Positions 12,180 through 23,573 of a stretch of DNA of 64,000 nucleotides are shown one piece after another. A program made the translations under genes and the position numbers. Under the pieces are notes generated by a model. The model saw nothing but the letters and a program-made list of their open reading frames with translations, made no database searches and was not told the origin of the DNA. Source of the stretch: Iris pallida (Eukaryota; Streptophyta; Magnoliopsida; Asparagales; Iridaceae); the NCBI GenBank assembly GCA_029216955.1, contig JANAVB010031417.1:19252219-19316218 (forward strand). Reading direction: 5' to 3'. How positions within the stretch are numbered: position 1 is the stretch's first letter; the number at the start of each line of letters is the position of its first letter.

Positions 12180-12302
12180 ATTTATATATATATATTATAT
12201 ATATATATATTCTATAATATATATATATATATATATAACTCTTCAAATATATATATTATATATGAAGAGTTTATATATATATATATATTATAATAATATA
12301 AA
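12180..12302. repeat. (TA)n palindromic tract
   Basis: Alternating TA runs with 'aactcttcaaatata' and its inverse 'tatgaagagttt' embedded, giving a long self-pairing AT palindrome. Confidence 0.8.
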
Positions 12303-12694
12303 CAAAACTAAATAACCTAAAAAAGAATATCAAAGTCAAACATTTCAACCTCGGTCGAGTTTGGTTAAAAAGTCAATTTGGCCTTCTAAAATTCGACTCA
12401 ATTTTATCAACTGGAAAAAAGTGGCATCATTTCGTTTCTGAACTGAAGACCCGCTTTCAACAAAAACTAAGCCAATCCGAGCAACACCGCGTGAACCAAT
12501 CGTATTATGTCACGTGGTCTCCATAGACGTACTGCGCAGTACACGTCAACATGCCCGAATCGGACCGACGCACGTGCGACGCTGCTGTGATTCAGTTGAG
12601 GTTCGAGAATCATCCGTTGGTATAATTTGTTATTTTTCACATAGGTCTAGCATTTACATATGCAGCTCTCAGCTAATGTTTTTCTTCTTCTTAA
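12303..12694. other. Non-coding stretch
   Basis: No gene supported. The 80-residue open frame at 12514-12756 runs into the following MITE and has no family motif. Confidence 0.45.
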
Positions 12695-13058
12695 TGTTGT
12701 GTTTGATTGGTTTTTTTTTCATGGAAAATTTCCATCACAAATTTTCACAATTGTAGCGTTTGATAGCTTATATTTTCCATGAAATTATCTTCCAAAAAAT
12801 TATCATTTTCCATTTTCATCTAAATGGGGGAAAATAAAACTTGTCCAACCATAGGAAAATATCATTTTCCATGGAAAATAACTATTTTCGTGGAAAATAT
12901 CATTTTCCATGGAAAATATTTTTCGTGGAAAATAATGGCAATTAAACACCCAAATTAAGTTTTCATGAATTTTTTTAAAATCTATGGAATTTTTTCCTAG
13001 AAAAAATAATTTCAGGAATTAATTTTTTTTCCAATATTTCAACTTGCACATACGCACC
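12695..13058. mobile_element. MITE of the 'gtgtttgattgg' family, copy 1
   Basis: It starts near 'tgtgtttgattgg' and ends in the degenerate inverse 'cttgcacatacgcacc'. It is packed with TTTTCCATGGAAAAT palindromes. It is clearly homologous along its length to the better-preserved element at 59676-60016 inside an intron of the tRNA-ribosyltransferase gene. Confidence 0.75.
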
Positions 13059-13141
13059 ATATTGTTTTCGATGGAAGATAGATTATGAGGGTTTGGGATC
13101 CTCATATACTTTTTAGCTCAGCTTCGAGCCTTCAAAAATCT

Positions 13142-13142
<1 letters not shown>

Positions 13143-13186
<44 letters not shown>

Positions 13187-13218
13187 TATATATATATATA
13201 TATAGATATATATATATA
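13143..13218. repeat. (CT)n then (TA)n microsatellite
   Basis: About 36 bp of CT dinucleotides run directly into about 38 bp of TA-rich repeat. Confidence 0.9.
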
Positions 13219-13418
13219 TTATAATCCAAATACCATGGGTATTGGATATATAATTTCATACATTCTTAGATAAAATTATTTAATTTAGGATAAGAATGTC
13301 ATTTACACCATACTAATTTTAAAATTCAAAATCTCCTAACCTACTATCCACTCATTTGTTTCTCTCTTTCTGCACGTAATTTTTTTTGTATAACTCCTGA
13401 TGAAGCAGATATTTTTCA

Positions 13419-13561
13419 CTGCCTTCATCTTCTCTTTCTAAACAACTTCATCCTCATATGATTATGATAACTCTTCGGCATTTATTCCTGGCATCTCTGA
13501 ATACTGCCTTCATCTTCTCTTTCTAAACAACTTCATCCTCATATGATTATGATAACTCTTC
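13419..13561. repeat. 85-bp-period tandem duplication
   Basis: A 58-bp block beginning 'ctgccttcatcttctcttt' occurs identically at 13419 and 13504. Partly duplicated flanking text (cggcattta.tcctggcatct) continues downstream. It is a local duplication in non-coding DNA. Confidence 0.85.
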
Positions 13562-13704
13562 CGAATTAGCCTCATTTGTCGGCATTTACTCCTGGCATCT
13601 TGAATCTGTACCATTCGAGTGAAACAGGTATGATATCTCATTTATTTCATTATTCTTCTTTTAAGTCGTCTAGTTGAAAATTATCAAATAATTTGAGACA
13701 TATA

Positions 13705-14174
13705 TGTTGGAATTATTCAATAATTAAGGGGCCACACATGTAAAATTAATTGTGTTGGGCTATCTAAATAATTAAGCCAAATTAAAGTGGTCTATTTGGA
13801 AATTGGCTTAAGGGTATAATTGTCATGGAATTAATGTGTAGATACGGAGATAATCTAATTTGATGAGGGGCCAATTAGAAATATCAACACATATATAAAT
13901 ATGTGTATTCATTAGGGTTATGGTCCCCAACATATACGGCCACAAAGAGAAGGTTCTCTCTTTTCTCTTCTGCATCCCCATCAACAGAAAGAGGGACAAA
14001 GGATTCGGATTCACCTTGTCATTAAGGGTCGTAGCAAGTTGGAAGATCGAACCCAATAAAGAGTCGATCGCTTCAACATCCATCAGCCAAGCAATGGATT
14101 TAGGTACGCTTTCGCAATCAATTTAATTTAGTTCTTCATCTCATGAATCGACATGGTACAATAAAATTCTAACA
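13705..14174 (+). mobile_element. Solo LTR of the first Copia family
   Basis: 470 bp, TG...CA, homologous along its full length to the LTRs at 21-485 and 4831-5296 but in the opposite orientation. It is flanked by a perfect 5-bp duplication ATATA (13700-13704 and 14175-14179). An intact TSD with no internal region is the signature of recombination between the two LTRs of a former full element. Confidence 0.93.
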
Positions 14175-14873
14175 ATATATCTAAACAACAATAGGATTTA
14201 TAGATGTAATTTTAATTTCTATCATCTAATAATTCAAAAAACGTTTAACTGAATACTATATTTAAAAATATCAGTAAAACTAAATTACAAATGATTATAT
14301 ATTGATTATAAAACTAAACTAAATTTGCATATGGATGACATCTATATGACAACCGTATATTATTATTAATTTTCATAAAGGAATTTTTCTTTGATATATG
14401 ATACAATAAAGGGATATTATATATCAAATATCATGGATGGAGGAGATTTTATACGTGTACTATGTGTTGAATCAAATATCATATTAATTTTCATTATATT
14501 TTACCTGATTTAACCATATTATATTTTCAACCGTCATTATATTAAACCAATTTCAAATCAGGTTCAACACATTATATAATAATATACGGTTGACAATATA
14601 ATCTATTTTATTTTATTTTATTTCTTTCGACATTTCTTTTATATTCTCCTACGAGTTGGAGAGAACGAAAGAACCAGTAGAGAAGTTTGACATATAATCA
14701 TTCAATTCAATACATTATATTACAGGAAAGAAAATATACATTAAAAACTTAGAAAGAAATTTAAATGAATATTATATTACAAATAGAGGAGAAATTTACA
14801 AAGTGATTTAAATGATATTTTGAATTTTTACAATATGTTGAATTAACGCTCCAAGAGAAGGAAAAAAATGAAG
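14175..14873. other. AT-rich non-coding DNA
   Basis: No gene. The text around 14190-14250 (gatttatagatgtaattt) is shared with the diverged repeats at 15490-16680. Confidence 0.45.
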
Positions 14874-14881
14874 AGCATATG

Positions 14882-15071
14882 GTGAGGTGAGCATTATCGG
14901 TTTTGGACGAAAATCGAACCGAACCGAACCGAATAAGAGGTTCGGTTCGGTTTTAAAAAAATTCGGTTCGGTTTCGGTTTTGAAAATACTAAATTTCTTA
15001 TTCGGTTTCGGTTTCGGTTTTGGGTTTCGGTTTCGGTCCAAAACCGAAAACCGAATAAGAAAATTTAATTA

Positions 15072-15113
<42 letters not shown>

Positions 15114-15425
15114 TATATGTGTGTGTGTGGTGTGTGTGTATTATTATAAGTATTAAAATATAGATACATACTAAATTATATAGGTATATACTAAATATGT
15201 CTATGTATATTTAGTTACTATACATATTAACAAAAAAAGCTCAAAAAATCAAAAAAATATGAATAAACCGAATAAACCGAAAACCGAACCGATTTAATTC
15301 GGTTCGGTTTGATTCGGTTTTAGGCCAATTCGGTTCGGTTTCGATTTTGCTTATTCGGTTTCGGTCCAATTCGGTTTTGGGTTATTCGGTTCGGTTTTAA
15401 ACCAAATAAACCGAATGCTCACCCT
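14882..15425. mobile_element. hAT-type non-autonomous element with TTCGG repeats
   Basis: Perfect 8-bp duplications AGCATATG (14874-14881 and 15426-15433) bound a 544-bp element. Its ends read GGTGAGCATTATCGGTTTT and, inverted, AGGGTGAGCATTCGGTTT. Both ends carry arrays of TTCGGTT/AACCGAA in inverse orientation around a central (TA)n(TG)n core. The array generates G/F/R-rich or P/K-rich open frames on either strand (for example 14808-15041 and 14887-15072) that are not genes. Confidence 0.88.
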
Positions 15426-15489
15426 AGCATATGGAGAAGAAATTTTGTTTTCTTCCGATTTTCTTGATTATTTTTTATGGTTATTTATT

Positions 15490-16674
15490 AAACATATATC
15501 TCACTTTCATAGTTAATTCATATTGTTCGGTGGCTAGACATATATTTATTCATTAACATGGTTTTCATGTTGCCGACTAATCATATAGATGTCATCCTAC
15601 TTTATAAGACATCCATAAATTTGGTGAACTATATGTCATGAGAAAATTTATCCACGTTGATATATTTTTGAAATTTTTCAAAGTCAAAGTTTTAAAAAAT
15701 TGCAGAAGCGAGGGATGCACCAACTTAGTTGGCGGATTCTCGAACGACCAGAAATGAACCAATAGGGTTGGAAAGTAGATGCGCAATTTTTTTTTTGACA
15801 TAATATTTATATTAATTTAAAAAATCATGATTAAGATAATTTCACACATATCATTTAAATTTAAAAAAAATCGATTAGGATCATTCTTACTGTTATTTAA
15901 AAAACTAATTAGGATATTTTTGGATATTACTAAAAATATAATTTAAATTTTGATTGGAATAATTCAGTTATTATCTAAAACAATTTAAATTTATGCTTGA
16001 AATGATTATGCCATATTATTTTTTTAAATTTCTTTTGTGATAACAATAACCTACATCTATCTATAACAAATCAACTTTAAAAAAATCTATCTATAAATTG
16101 TCTATTGAAAAGTAAACCCTGGTAGATAAAATATGGGTGTTATCACAACAACTTTAATCTCGGGCAGTCAGAGACACACATTTTTAAAATTTTTTTTTTT
16201 TCATATTTTTTTCATGTTATTTCATTATTAAACCGTTATTTCTCTTTCATGGTTATTTTATATTGTGCGGTGGTAGACCTATATTTAAACAATGAAATGG
16301 ATTTATAGATGTAATTAAAAATTCAACTATCTAATAATTCAAATAAATGTTTAAATGGATATTATATTATAAATATAAAAAAAAATAAACTTAGAAAAGT
16401 ATTTAAATGAATCTCATATTTTTTATTTTTAATTTGGAAATGTGTTGTACTGACCTACAAGAGGAGGCAAAAATAATGAAAATGGAGCAAGGAGAAAATT
16501 TAGAAAGTGATTTTTAATCTTATATCTGTATTTTTTTTTTAAAAAAAAAATTCTTATTAAGCCGTATGTCTTTTTTCCTGGTTATTTCTTATTGTACGGT
16601 GGATATACAAATATTTAAACAACAAAATTGATTTATAGATGTAATTTAAAAATTCAATTATCTAATAATTAAAA
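15490..16674. repeat. Three diverged ~350-bp repeats in AT-rich DNA
   Basis: The order 'catggttattt...tattgt.cggtgg...tatttaaacaa...gatttatagatgtaattt.aa.attcaa.tatctaataatt' occurs at about 15500-15600 (most decayed), 16240-16350 and 16560-16675. A piece also occurs at 14190-14240. This suggests an old tandem series of unknown origin. No coding sequence. Confidence 0.55.
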
Positions 16675-17006
16675 TCGTATTTATACTATTATACAATCCA
16701 ATACCAGGGGTATTTGGATGTATACTGCTCGAGATGCTGATAAATAATGTTTTATTATTATAGCTTGGTCATCTGAGTGATTTCTTATTGTTCTTGGAAG
16801 ATTAATATTTCTGTGAGCAAGTCTGGTTGGATGTTTTCTTTGTTAAATAAGATTGTTTCAATATTTCTAACATATAAAATTTCTATTGAAAATAATAATT
16901 TTAATAAAATTTTAAATAAGTTTGGTTGTATATATCTTTGCTGCATAAAATGATATCACTATTTGTAATACGCGTTGCACACGTATCGCGCGTGCCATGA
17001 CACTAG
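16675..17006 (+). mobile_element. Probable non-autonomous Helitron
   Basis: The 3' end is well formed: a GC-rich hairpin (GCACACGTATCGCGCGTGC, one mismatch) lies 9 bases before CTAG at 17003-17006 and is followed by T. A possible 5' end starts TCGTATTTATACTATTATA at 16675 after an A, fitting insertion between A and T. The 5' assignment is less certain than the 3' hairpin. A 180-bp Helitron with the same kind of ends lies in RIBA intron 5 (56068-56247). Confidence 0.6.
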
Positions 17007-17007
<1 letters not shown>

Positions 17008-17041
<34 letters not shown>

Positions 17042-17523
17042 TATATCTATATTATATTATATATATATATAATTATATGAAAATTACTGAGATACCCAAT
17101 TTTGGGTTAGTTTTATTAAAAATCCATCGCATCGTGGGTTTCATGAAATGTCCATAATTATATTTCCACGTTAAATATTCCAAAATTTTCTTTAGATGTT
17201 CTATATTTACAAAATTGCCATCATCATTAGATGCTCTGTATTTACATATTCCAAAGATCGTTCGTAGTTCATTGTTTTCTTCAGCGAACTCTGATCATCG
17301 CTCATCGCTCATCGCTCATCATCATATCATCATCATCATCATCTTCGTGGAGAGATTTGAAGTTTTCGACGATTAGGTCAATTGTGGAGAGAAAATCTCC
17401 TCTTCTTTTTATAAGAGTTAGATCGTTTTGAAAGAAGAACGAAAACTCTGAATCTTTATTCTGATAAATTTTTTCCAAAAAAAAAAAATTAGATTTTTGT
17501 CAACTGTTCTCAATCATTCTCCG
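17008..17523. other. (TA)n tract and non-coding DNA
   Basis: (TA)n at 17008-17070, then about 90 bp related to inverse text at 26218-26310 (catttcataaa / ggatttttcataaaact). A short (TCA/TCG) run lies at 17294-17345. No gene. Confidence 0.5.
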
Positions 17524-18150
17524 TGATTTTAACACGGAGAATGATCATTCTCCGTGTTAAAATGACGGAGAATGGCCATTCTCCGTGCTAAAACCACGAA
17601 GAATGGACTCCGTGATAAAATGACGGAGAATGCGTGCTAAAACCACGGAGAATGGCCATTCTCCGTGTTAAAATGATGGAGAATGATCTTCTTCGTGCTA
17701 AAACCAGCGGAGAATGGCCATTCTCTGTGTTAAAATGAAGGAGATTGACCATTCTTCGTGCTAAAATGGTCATTCTCCGTAATAAAATGATGGAGAATGC
17801 ATGTAAAAATCGTGTTAAAATGACGGAGAATGACCATTCTCCGTGCTAAAACCACGAAGAATGACCATTCTCCGTGTTAAAATGACGGAGAATGACCATT
17901 CTCCGTCATTTTAACACGGAGAATGACAATTCTCCGTAATTTTAACTCGGAGAATGACCATTCTTCGTGATTTTAACACGGAGAATGATCATTCTCCGTG
18001 TAAAATAACGAAGAATGGCCATTCTCCGTCATTTTAACATGAAGAATGACAATTCTTCGTCAATTTAACAAGAAGAATTGCCATTTTCTGTGATTACCAC
18101 GGAGAATTGCCATTCTCCGTGATATTACCACGGAGAATGACCATTCTCCT
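17524..18150. repeat. Palindromic ~31-bp tandem array, itself an inverted repeat
   Basis: About 20 diverged units consist of ACGGAGAATG, a 2-4 base spacer, CATTCTCCGT and an A-rich or T-rich linker of about 9 bases. Each unit is a perfect or near-perfect small hairpin. Linkers read 'g.taaaa..' up to about 17890 and the inverse '..ttttaac' after about 17900, so the whole array also folds back on itself. The open frame on the minus strand (17588-17773) is a by-product of the repeat. The giant LTR element begins 18 bp downstream. Confidence 0.88.
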
Positions 18151-18744
18151 ACTTTTATGGCCAGTTGTGTAATGCATGTGGTTCGTATTACGTATCTTGG
18201 TATACGTGTACGTATTTTGACTCGAATTACATGTCTTCTGCTTGGTTTATTGGCATTTTTATTGCTGGTTCACCTTGGAATTGGTTCGGCTAGGCTTGGA
18301 TTTGCTTATTTGGTTCATCATGAACCAAAAGAAGAACCCTACCTACCACCACCATCTCCATTTATTAACCCCAACCCACCACCACTCTCTCTCTCTCTCT
18401 TCATTACTTCTCCTTCACCTACCAGGAAGAGAGCTAGGCAAGTGTAACTTGCTTCATGGAGGAACTCACATTTATTGTTCTATTTTTTCTCCACAAGATT
18501 CTAGGCCTCTTTAGTACTTAGTATTTTCAAATTCCATGGCTCATTCTATATTGATCTAAGTTTCTAGTATTTTTGATTTTATTGGTTTGATCTACTAAAA
18601 TAGCTTGTTTTGAAAACCAGGAGTTCCATGTGGAAGGCCTCATGATTTTGTACAAGTTGGTTTTGGGATGGCCGGTTCACCAAGTCATGGCCGAGATGGA
18701 GTTTCCTTGAGTTCCTGAGCTTTACGCATGTTTGACCTTGCCAA

Positions 18745-19028
18745 TGGAGAAGATGGAGTTTTATGCACACGTTTACGTGCCAGCGTATCATCTCAGCCTT
18801 CTACGCTCACGTTCTAATATGATTAGCGTAATGCCCTTTTGCGCCCACGCAATAGCGTGCCAGCGTACTCCGTTTTACGCTGAGTTCCTACAGTTTTACG
18901 CTCGGGGCTCTCCGCTCGCGTAAAACCATGCTCGCGTAAAATCCCTGGCCCGAGCAGACTCTCGCTAGCGTAAAGTAAGTTTGCCCGAGTGTTCACTAGC
19001 GTAGAGTTTACTAGCGTAAAGTTTTGTC
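18745..19028 (+). repeat. Motif array in outer A, first part: (GCGTAAA / TTTACGC)n
   Basis: Spaced words 'tagcgtaaa', 'gcgtagag', 'tttacgc', 'cgcgtaaaa' recur every ~12-25 bp in otherwise unique-looking text. The array is cut by the inner element and resumes at 23574. Confidence 0.75.
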
Positions 19029-19224
19029 TGTCAGATCCTATTTTGAAAATAGGTTATGACTATATTTTGACCGTATATTGTATTTGGAGGATTTTAATTT
19101 TTGGGGTATCTTGAATTTTATTTTCTGGAGGTAATTTATCCTCATTATTATTATTATTATTAATCCTATTAATCCTAACATCTACCTACCCCCTACCTAA
19201 CCCTTACTCTCCTCTCTCCCTTCC

Positions 19225-19854
19225 ATGGAGCAGCAAACCCCCCCCCAATTTTCCTCTCCCTCTTCACTCTCTCACTCGCTCTCAGCTATCCTTCCCCCTC
19301 TCGGCCTCTCCCGACCTCGGCCGCCCATCTCCACTGCAGCACCGCCACCGCCACTGCCACAGTCGCCAACACCACTGCCCCCTTTCTCCTCCGGCCCCTT
19401 CAGCCACCAGCGCCACCGCCATCACACTTTCGCGACCACCACCATCATCGTCGCCGTCGCGTCTCTCTCGGCGGCCTCCTCCGCCGCCCTCACCCACGAG
19501 CACCACCACCTTCACCATCTCCCCCCGACCACCACATCTTCGCCGCGGCCACCGCGGCCGCCACGACCACCACTGCTCCCTCCTCCGTCCCCCTTCCTGG
19601 AGCCGCCCCACCATGGCCTCCTCCCCTCCACTCCAGCCATCACCGCCGTCGCCATCGTCGTCCCCGACTTCTCCTCCTCCCTTTCCTGGCTCAGCGTGGC
19701 GCTGCTGCCTCCCTTCGCCGGGGCCACGACCCGCCTGGCCGCGCGCCCACCTCGGCAGCACCCTCGCCTCCGCGTCTCCCCTCCTCTGTTCTTCTCCGGC
19801 GCGGCTCTTGCGCTGATGTCCCCTTCGCAGGAGCCCGACGACCGTCCCCGGTGA
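19225..19854 (+). other. Low-complexity P/S/H-rich open frame, doubtful coding
   Basis: A 209-codon open frame starts ATGGAGCAGC in the GC-rich 5' third of inner A. Composition is proline, serine, histidine and threonine repeats with no domain. Equally long frames exist on the opposite strand over the same bases, as expected of GC-rich sequence. The corresponding part of LTR copies outer A and B is a short CT- and CCACCA-rich leader with no such frame. I treat it as non-coding LTR sequence that could be mistaken for a gene. Confidence 0.55.
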
Positions 19855-20024
19855 GCTCCTCCGCCTTCCCCTTTTTTTTTCTTTCCTGGCGACCACGTCG
19901 CCGTCGAGCCTCGCTGGCTGCGCCAGCCTCGAGTGGCGGGTCGCCCTGGGCTCCGCGCTGCTCGAGCAGTGTGCAGCCTTGGGAGTCGCGCTCTCCTCGG
20001 GCCGGCGCGCACGATTGACTTGTG

Positions 20025-20570
20025 TGTTCCCTCGTTTTCCGTGCTTCTCGAGATGTGTGCCTCGATTTGTGTGCTGTCCCAATTTTTGTGTACCCCGATC
20101 CACGTGCTGCCTTGGACAGGGGATGTCTCGAGCCCCGCGCTGCCTCGGGCACCGTGCCATCTCGATTTGTGCACCGCCTCGATTTTCGTGCCTCGACCTT
20201 TGTGCTATCTTTGACCCGTGTCATCTCGATTTGCGTGCACGCATCGATTTGCGTGCCGCATTGGTTATGTGTTACCTTGGATTGTGCCATCTCGGTTTGC
20301 GTACACGTATGATTTACGTGCACGTCTTGGTTTGCGTATCGATATACGTGAAGTCCCATTCCTGTTCGTCTCGATATTCGTGCCATCTTAATTCTCGTAC
20401 ACGTCTCGGTTACATGCGTATCTCGATCTACGTGCGCGTCTCGATTTACGTGTATGTTATCTCCTGTCCATCTCGATTCTCGTGCACGTCTCGATATACG
20501 TACACGTCTGGTTTACGTGTCCGTATCGATCCGCGTACCTCGGTTTTGTGCTCGATCCCTGTACTGCTTG
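20025..20570 (+). repeat. Motif array in inner A: (TCTCGATTTRCGTGC)n
   Basis: More than 20 variants of 'ctcgatttgcgtgc', 'ctcgatatacgtg', 'ctcggtttgcgtac' occur with ~18-27-bp spacing. This is the counterpart, by position in the element, of the GCGTAAA and GCCGCATG arrays of the sibling elements. It creates Cys/Arg-rich frames (for example 19979-20608) with no recognisable domain. Confidence 0.78.
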
Positions 20571-23500
20571 CGGGACCACACGGTATAGCCTCGTGCCATT
20601 CTTCATAATTTTGTTATTATTTTATTTTTATTCTAATGATTGTTTATGTGTGTTCTGAGGATCTCGATTGGCGTGCTAGCTTGGATTGCGACTGTCGAAG
20701 ACTTGCTTACCTAGCCGAGCCCTCTAGGCAAGTATCCCTTGCTCATCGACGGCTCTTGCCTTCTCCTGGATTTATTTCATTTAATTAATTGTACTTGTAA
20801 ATTTTATAACCATGATTAGTGTAGCCTAGCAGTAGAACTGCCATGATAACTTAGGATAGCTTGGTCCGATACCGGGGTAGACCGTATCGGGCAACGGATG
20901 GATCATCCACACCTCCGAGGACACGAGCACGACTCACATGTATGGATTGTCCCTGTTGCCCCGTGTCCGATCGCGGTCGGGTAACGGCTTGGCTAACTTT
21001 ACTTGTGGCGGTGATTGTGCTTGGGTTAGGGATTTATGGGCATGTGTTGTGGGCGCCCTGCGAGGCGGTTTTTTATTATGTATGTTGGCTTGGCGCCCAG
21101 TACGCATTATAGTGCTGCTGGAGGCGAGACATTAGTGGTCTCGGGTTCGATTGATTTTCCAGTAAGCCTCGTAGCGCTGCTGGAGGCTGGGGCTTAGTGT
21201 TCTCGGCTATCGATTTGTTCCCAGTACGCATTGTAGTGCTGCTGGTAGCTGAGACCTAGTGTTCTCAGTCTGCGATTATGCGATTCCGGGCGGGTTGCGC
21301 CGAGTGGATTTTAGCCCCAACTCGCTGGGAGCTCCTGTCCAGAATACAGAGGGATCTGCGGATTCTTCCAAAATTCTCGATCGGGAATTTGGTTCGAAGG
21401 ACTGGGCAGAACCATTCCTTTGGTTTGCTGGACTGGGCTCGTGCCTGTTCACCTTGGTATAGTATACCTGATCCCATTGCTTGCTAGGTAGACTCCAGAC
21501 TAGATCAGTGCCTAGCTCCTGATCTGTCTTGTCCGCGGATAGTGTAAGGAGAGCGGTTCCACTCGGGAGACGGTCTGCAACCCTGATCCTTGTTTGGTTT
21601 AAGGGTTGTGGATTTGCTCCAGAGCGGTCCATGTAATCTTTGCCACTTCCGGCGATATTTATTACCAGATCTTGTCCCCTGACCCTTCATCTAGGGGGTG
21701 TCCTAGTCTAGTTAGATAGAGCTGGCAGTTGTCCTATGTATTGGGAGTTGTGACTTGTGGATTGACTGAGGATTGAGTATTATGGAGAGTACGATCTCGG
21801 GATATTGACTTGGTGGATCTATATGGATTCTTGGATTTGGTGATTCGAATTTCGTGGAACGAGGAGAATATCGAGGATATATTATATGATTTTTACTCGA
21901 CTTCCCAACGCCATAAACCTGGTACCTTGTGTATTCCGGTAGTTGGGAAACCTGGTTTGATTGCTGTGTCTTGTAGTTGAGGGGCTTGTTTTCTAGTGGC
22001 TTGTGATCATTGACTTGGAGGATTCTTGTGAGTCAGAGGGCCTAGCATGTTAGGGAAATAAGCTTGGTATTGGTGGTTGTCTTTATTGACGTGATATTCA
22101 CGCCATCATGGATGGGAGACCCTTGCTAGATTGATCTGGTGGATGGACCGACTTGATGATTGAGTTGTAGGTTCCATGTGTACTTGAGAGAATTATAGTA
22201 GAGATTTTGATCTTGTAACCGACTTGATACCATGTCACGATTTGGACATGTGACTTCTTGTGACTGATAGGTTTGACCTTGTTCCTGGTATTACACGATG
22301 ACTGGACCTGTCTTGATTCTTGATTAGTGGCCCGTAGAGGTGCACTCCTGACTAGCACTCTGGACTTGACAGTAAACCTGGCATGTATACTCTTGATTCT
22401 TGATAGTGGCCCGTGGTGGCGCACTCCTGACTAGTACTCTCGACATGGCATGTTTACTCTTGATTGCTGTTGCGACATCCAGTCTGACTTGCTCAGCAGA
22501 CCCCGTCTTGACACCGTGGTTGATCTTTGATGTGCTTGTATAAGCCACCAGTCCATTTGTCTGCATCATGTCTAGGACATGGATCCCTGAGTACCACGGT
22601 CAGGGATCCATAATGAAACTGACTAGGCTAATAACTAGATTAATCATGTAGTTCATGGGGACTTCCCAGTGACCTGTTGCTTGTCTGACCCCGGCCCTAT
22701 GTATCTATATATATAGGGATTTGTTGCTATCCGTCGAGATGAGCGCTTCCCAGCCCTCCGTCGAGTGTGGCACTTCTTTAGGACACATGTATTTACTGCA
22801 GTGTGCCTGCTATATCTATCTTTTTTCTTTTGCTGGGGCCATTCGGGTAGTAGCAAGCAGGAGCTGGACTTTGAAGTCTTATTGCATTGTTAGTAATTAG
22901 GCCTGTGATAACCCTAGTTAGCTAATAATAGCAAGCCGAGGCATTGTGTGGCCGCTTGTCCTTTTGTGTTGTTTGGCTTGTTGCTGTAGCCAGCTGATAT
23001 TGATTTCCAGCTGGCAGTGCAGGTGTTAGTGGATGCTAGGAAGATTGTGGTGTGTTAGCTTCACTATACTTGGGATTGTTATCGTACGTTGGTACCGCAT
23101 GATCCCTTACCTTTATTTACTGTTTTAGATGTTATCCTTGTAAATTATCCTGCTGGTTTTCTTCGCCCGTCCTTGAGCCTTCCTTTCTGGTACTTGCTAC
23201 GGTTGGCCTGACCAACCCTGGATTGTTCCCAGATTGCCTGAGACCGACCCTGGATCTTCAGACTCGACTTGGAGGATGTGCTTCAGTTTTCGACCATGCT
23301 AGGAACTGTGGGAAGGTATACTGTCTACATTATTATCCTGTACTGTAGATTCCAGATTTCATATGAGTATTTCCTGTTTTCATATGATTATCTCTCTTGA
23401 TATTGTTTCATTGTGTTTTACCTGTGGATATGAGATCGGATTTAGGCCATAGATTGATTGCATGCTAGAATACCAACCAGACTGGACAGCCGTCATCACC

Positions 23501-23573
23501 GTATAGCGTATTCGTACCTTATACGGTGTAGCTGGCCGTGTACGTCCCCGTATTCCGGAACTGGGGCGTTACA

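Larger units (their letters stand above)
19029..23573 (+). mobile_element. Nested giant LTR-like element 'inner A'
   Basis: 4545 bp, TG...CA (TGTCAGATCC ... GGGGCGTTACA), with an exact 5-bp duplication TTGTC at 19024-19028 and 23574-23578. It interrupts the GCGTAAA array of outer A. It shares with the other members the blocks 'gtctaggac..ggatccctgagtaccacggtcagg', 'ggcctgtgataaccctagtta' and 'ccttgtttggtttaagggttgt'. Its 5' third is far more GC-rich than theirs. No retroviral-type protein motif was found. A caveat is that its first bases differ from the TGTAATG start of the siblings, so the left boundary rests mainly on the TSD. Confidence 0.62.

Noticed and set aside
14808..15072. Pro/Lys-rich and Gly/Phe/Arg-rich small proteins
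   Set aside because: Direct translation of TTCGGTT/AACCGAA repeats at the end of a hAT element.
17524..18150. CRISPR-like array
   Set aside because: No unique spacers between constant repeats. Units are diverged palindromes, and the DNA is plant nuclear.
19282..20608. Long open frames on both strands (292, 231, 220 and 209 residues)
   Set aside because: They overlap one another in GC-rich and motif-array DNA of the inner A LTR. No protein motif, and sibling LTRs lack them.
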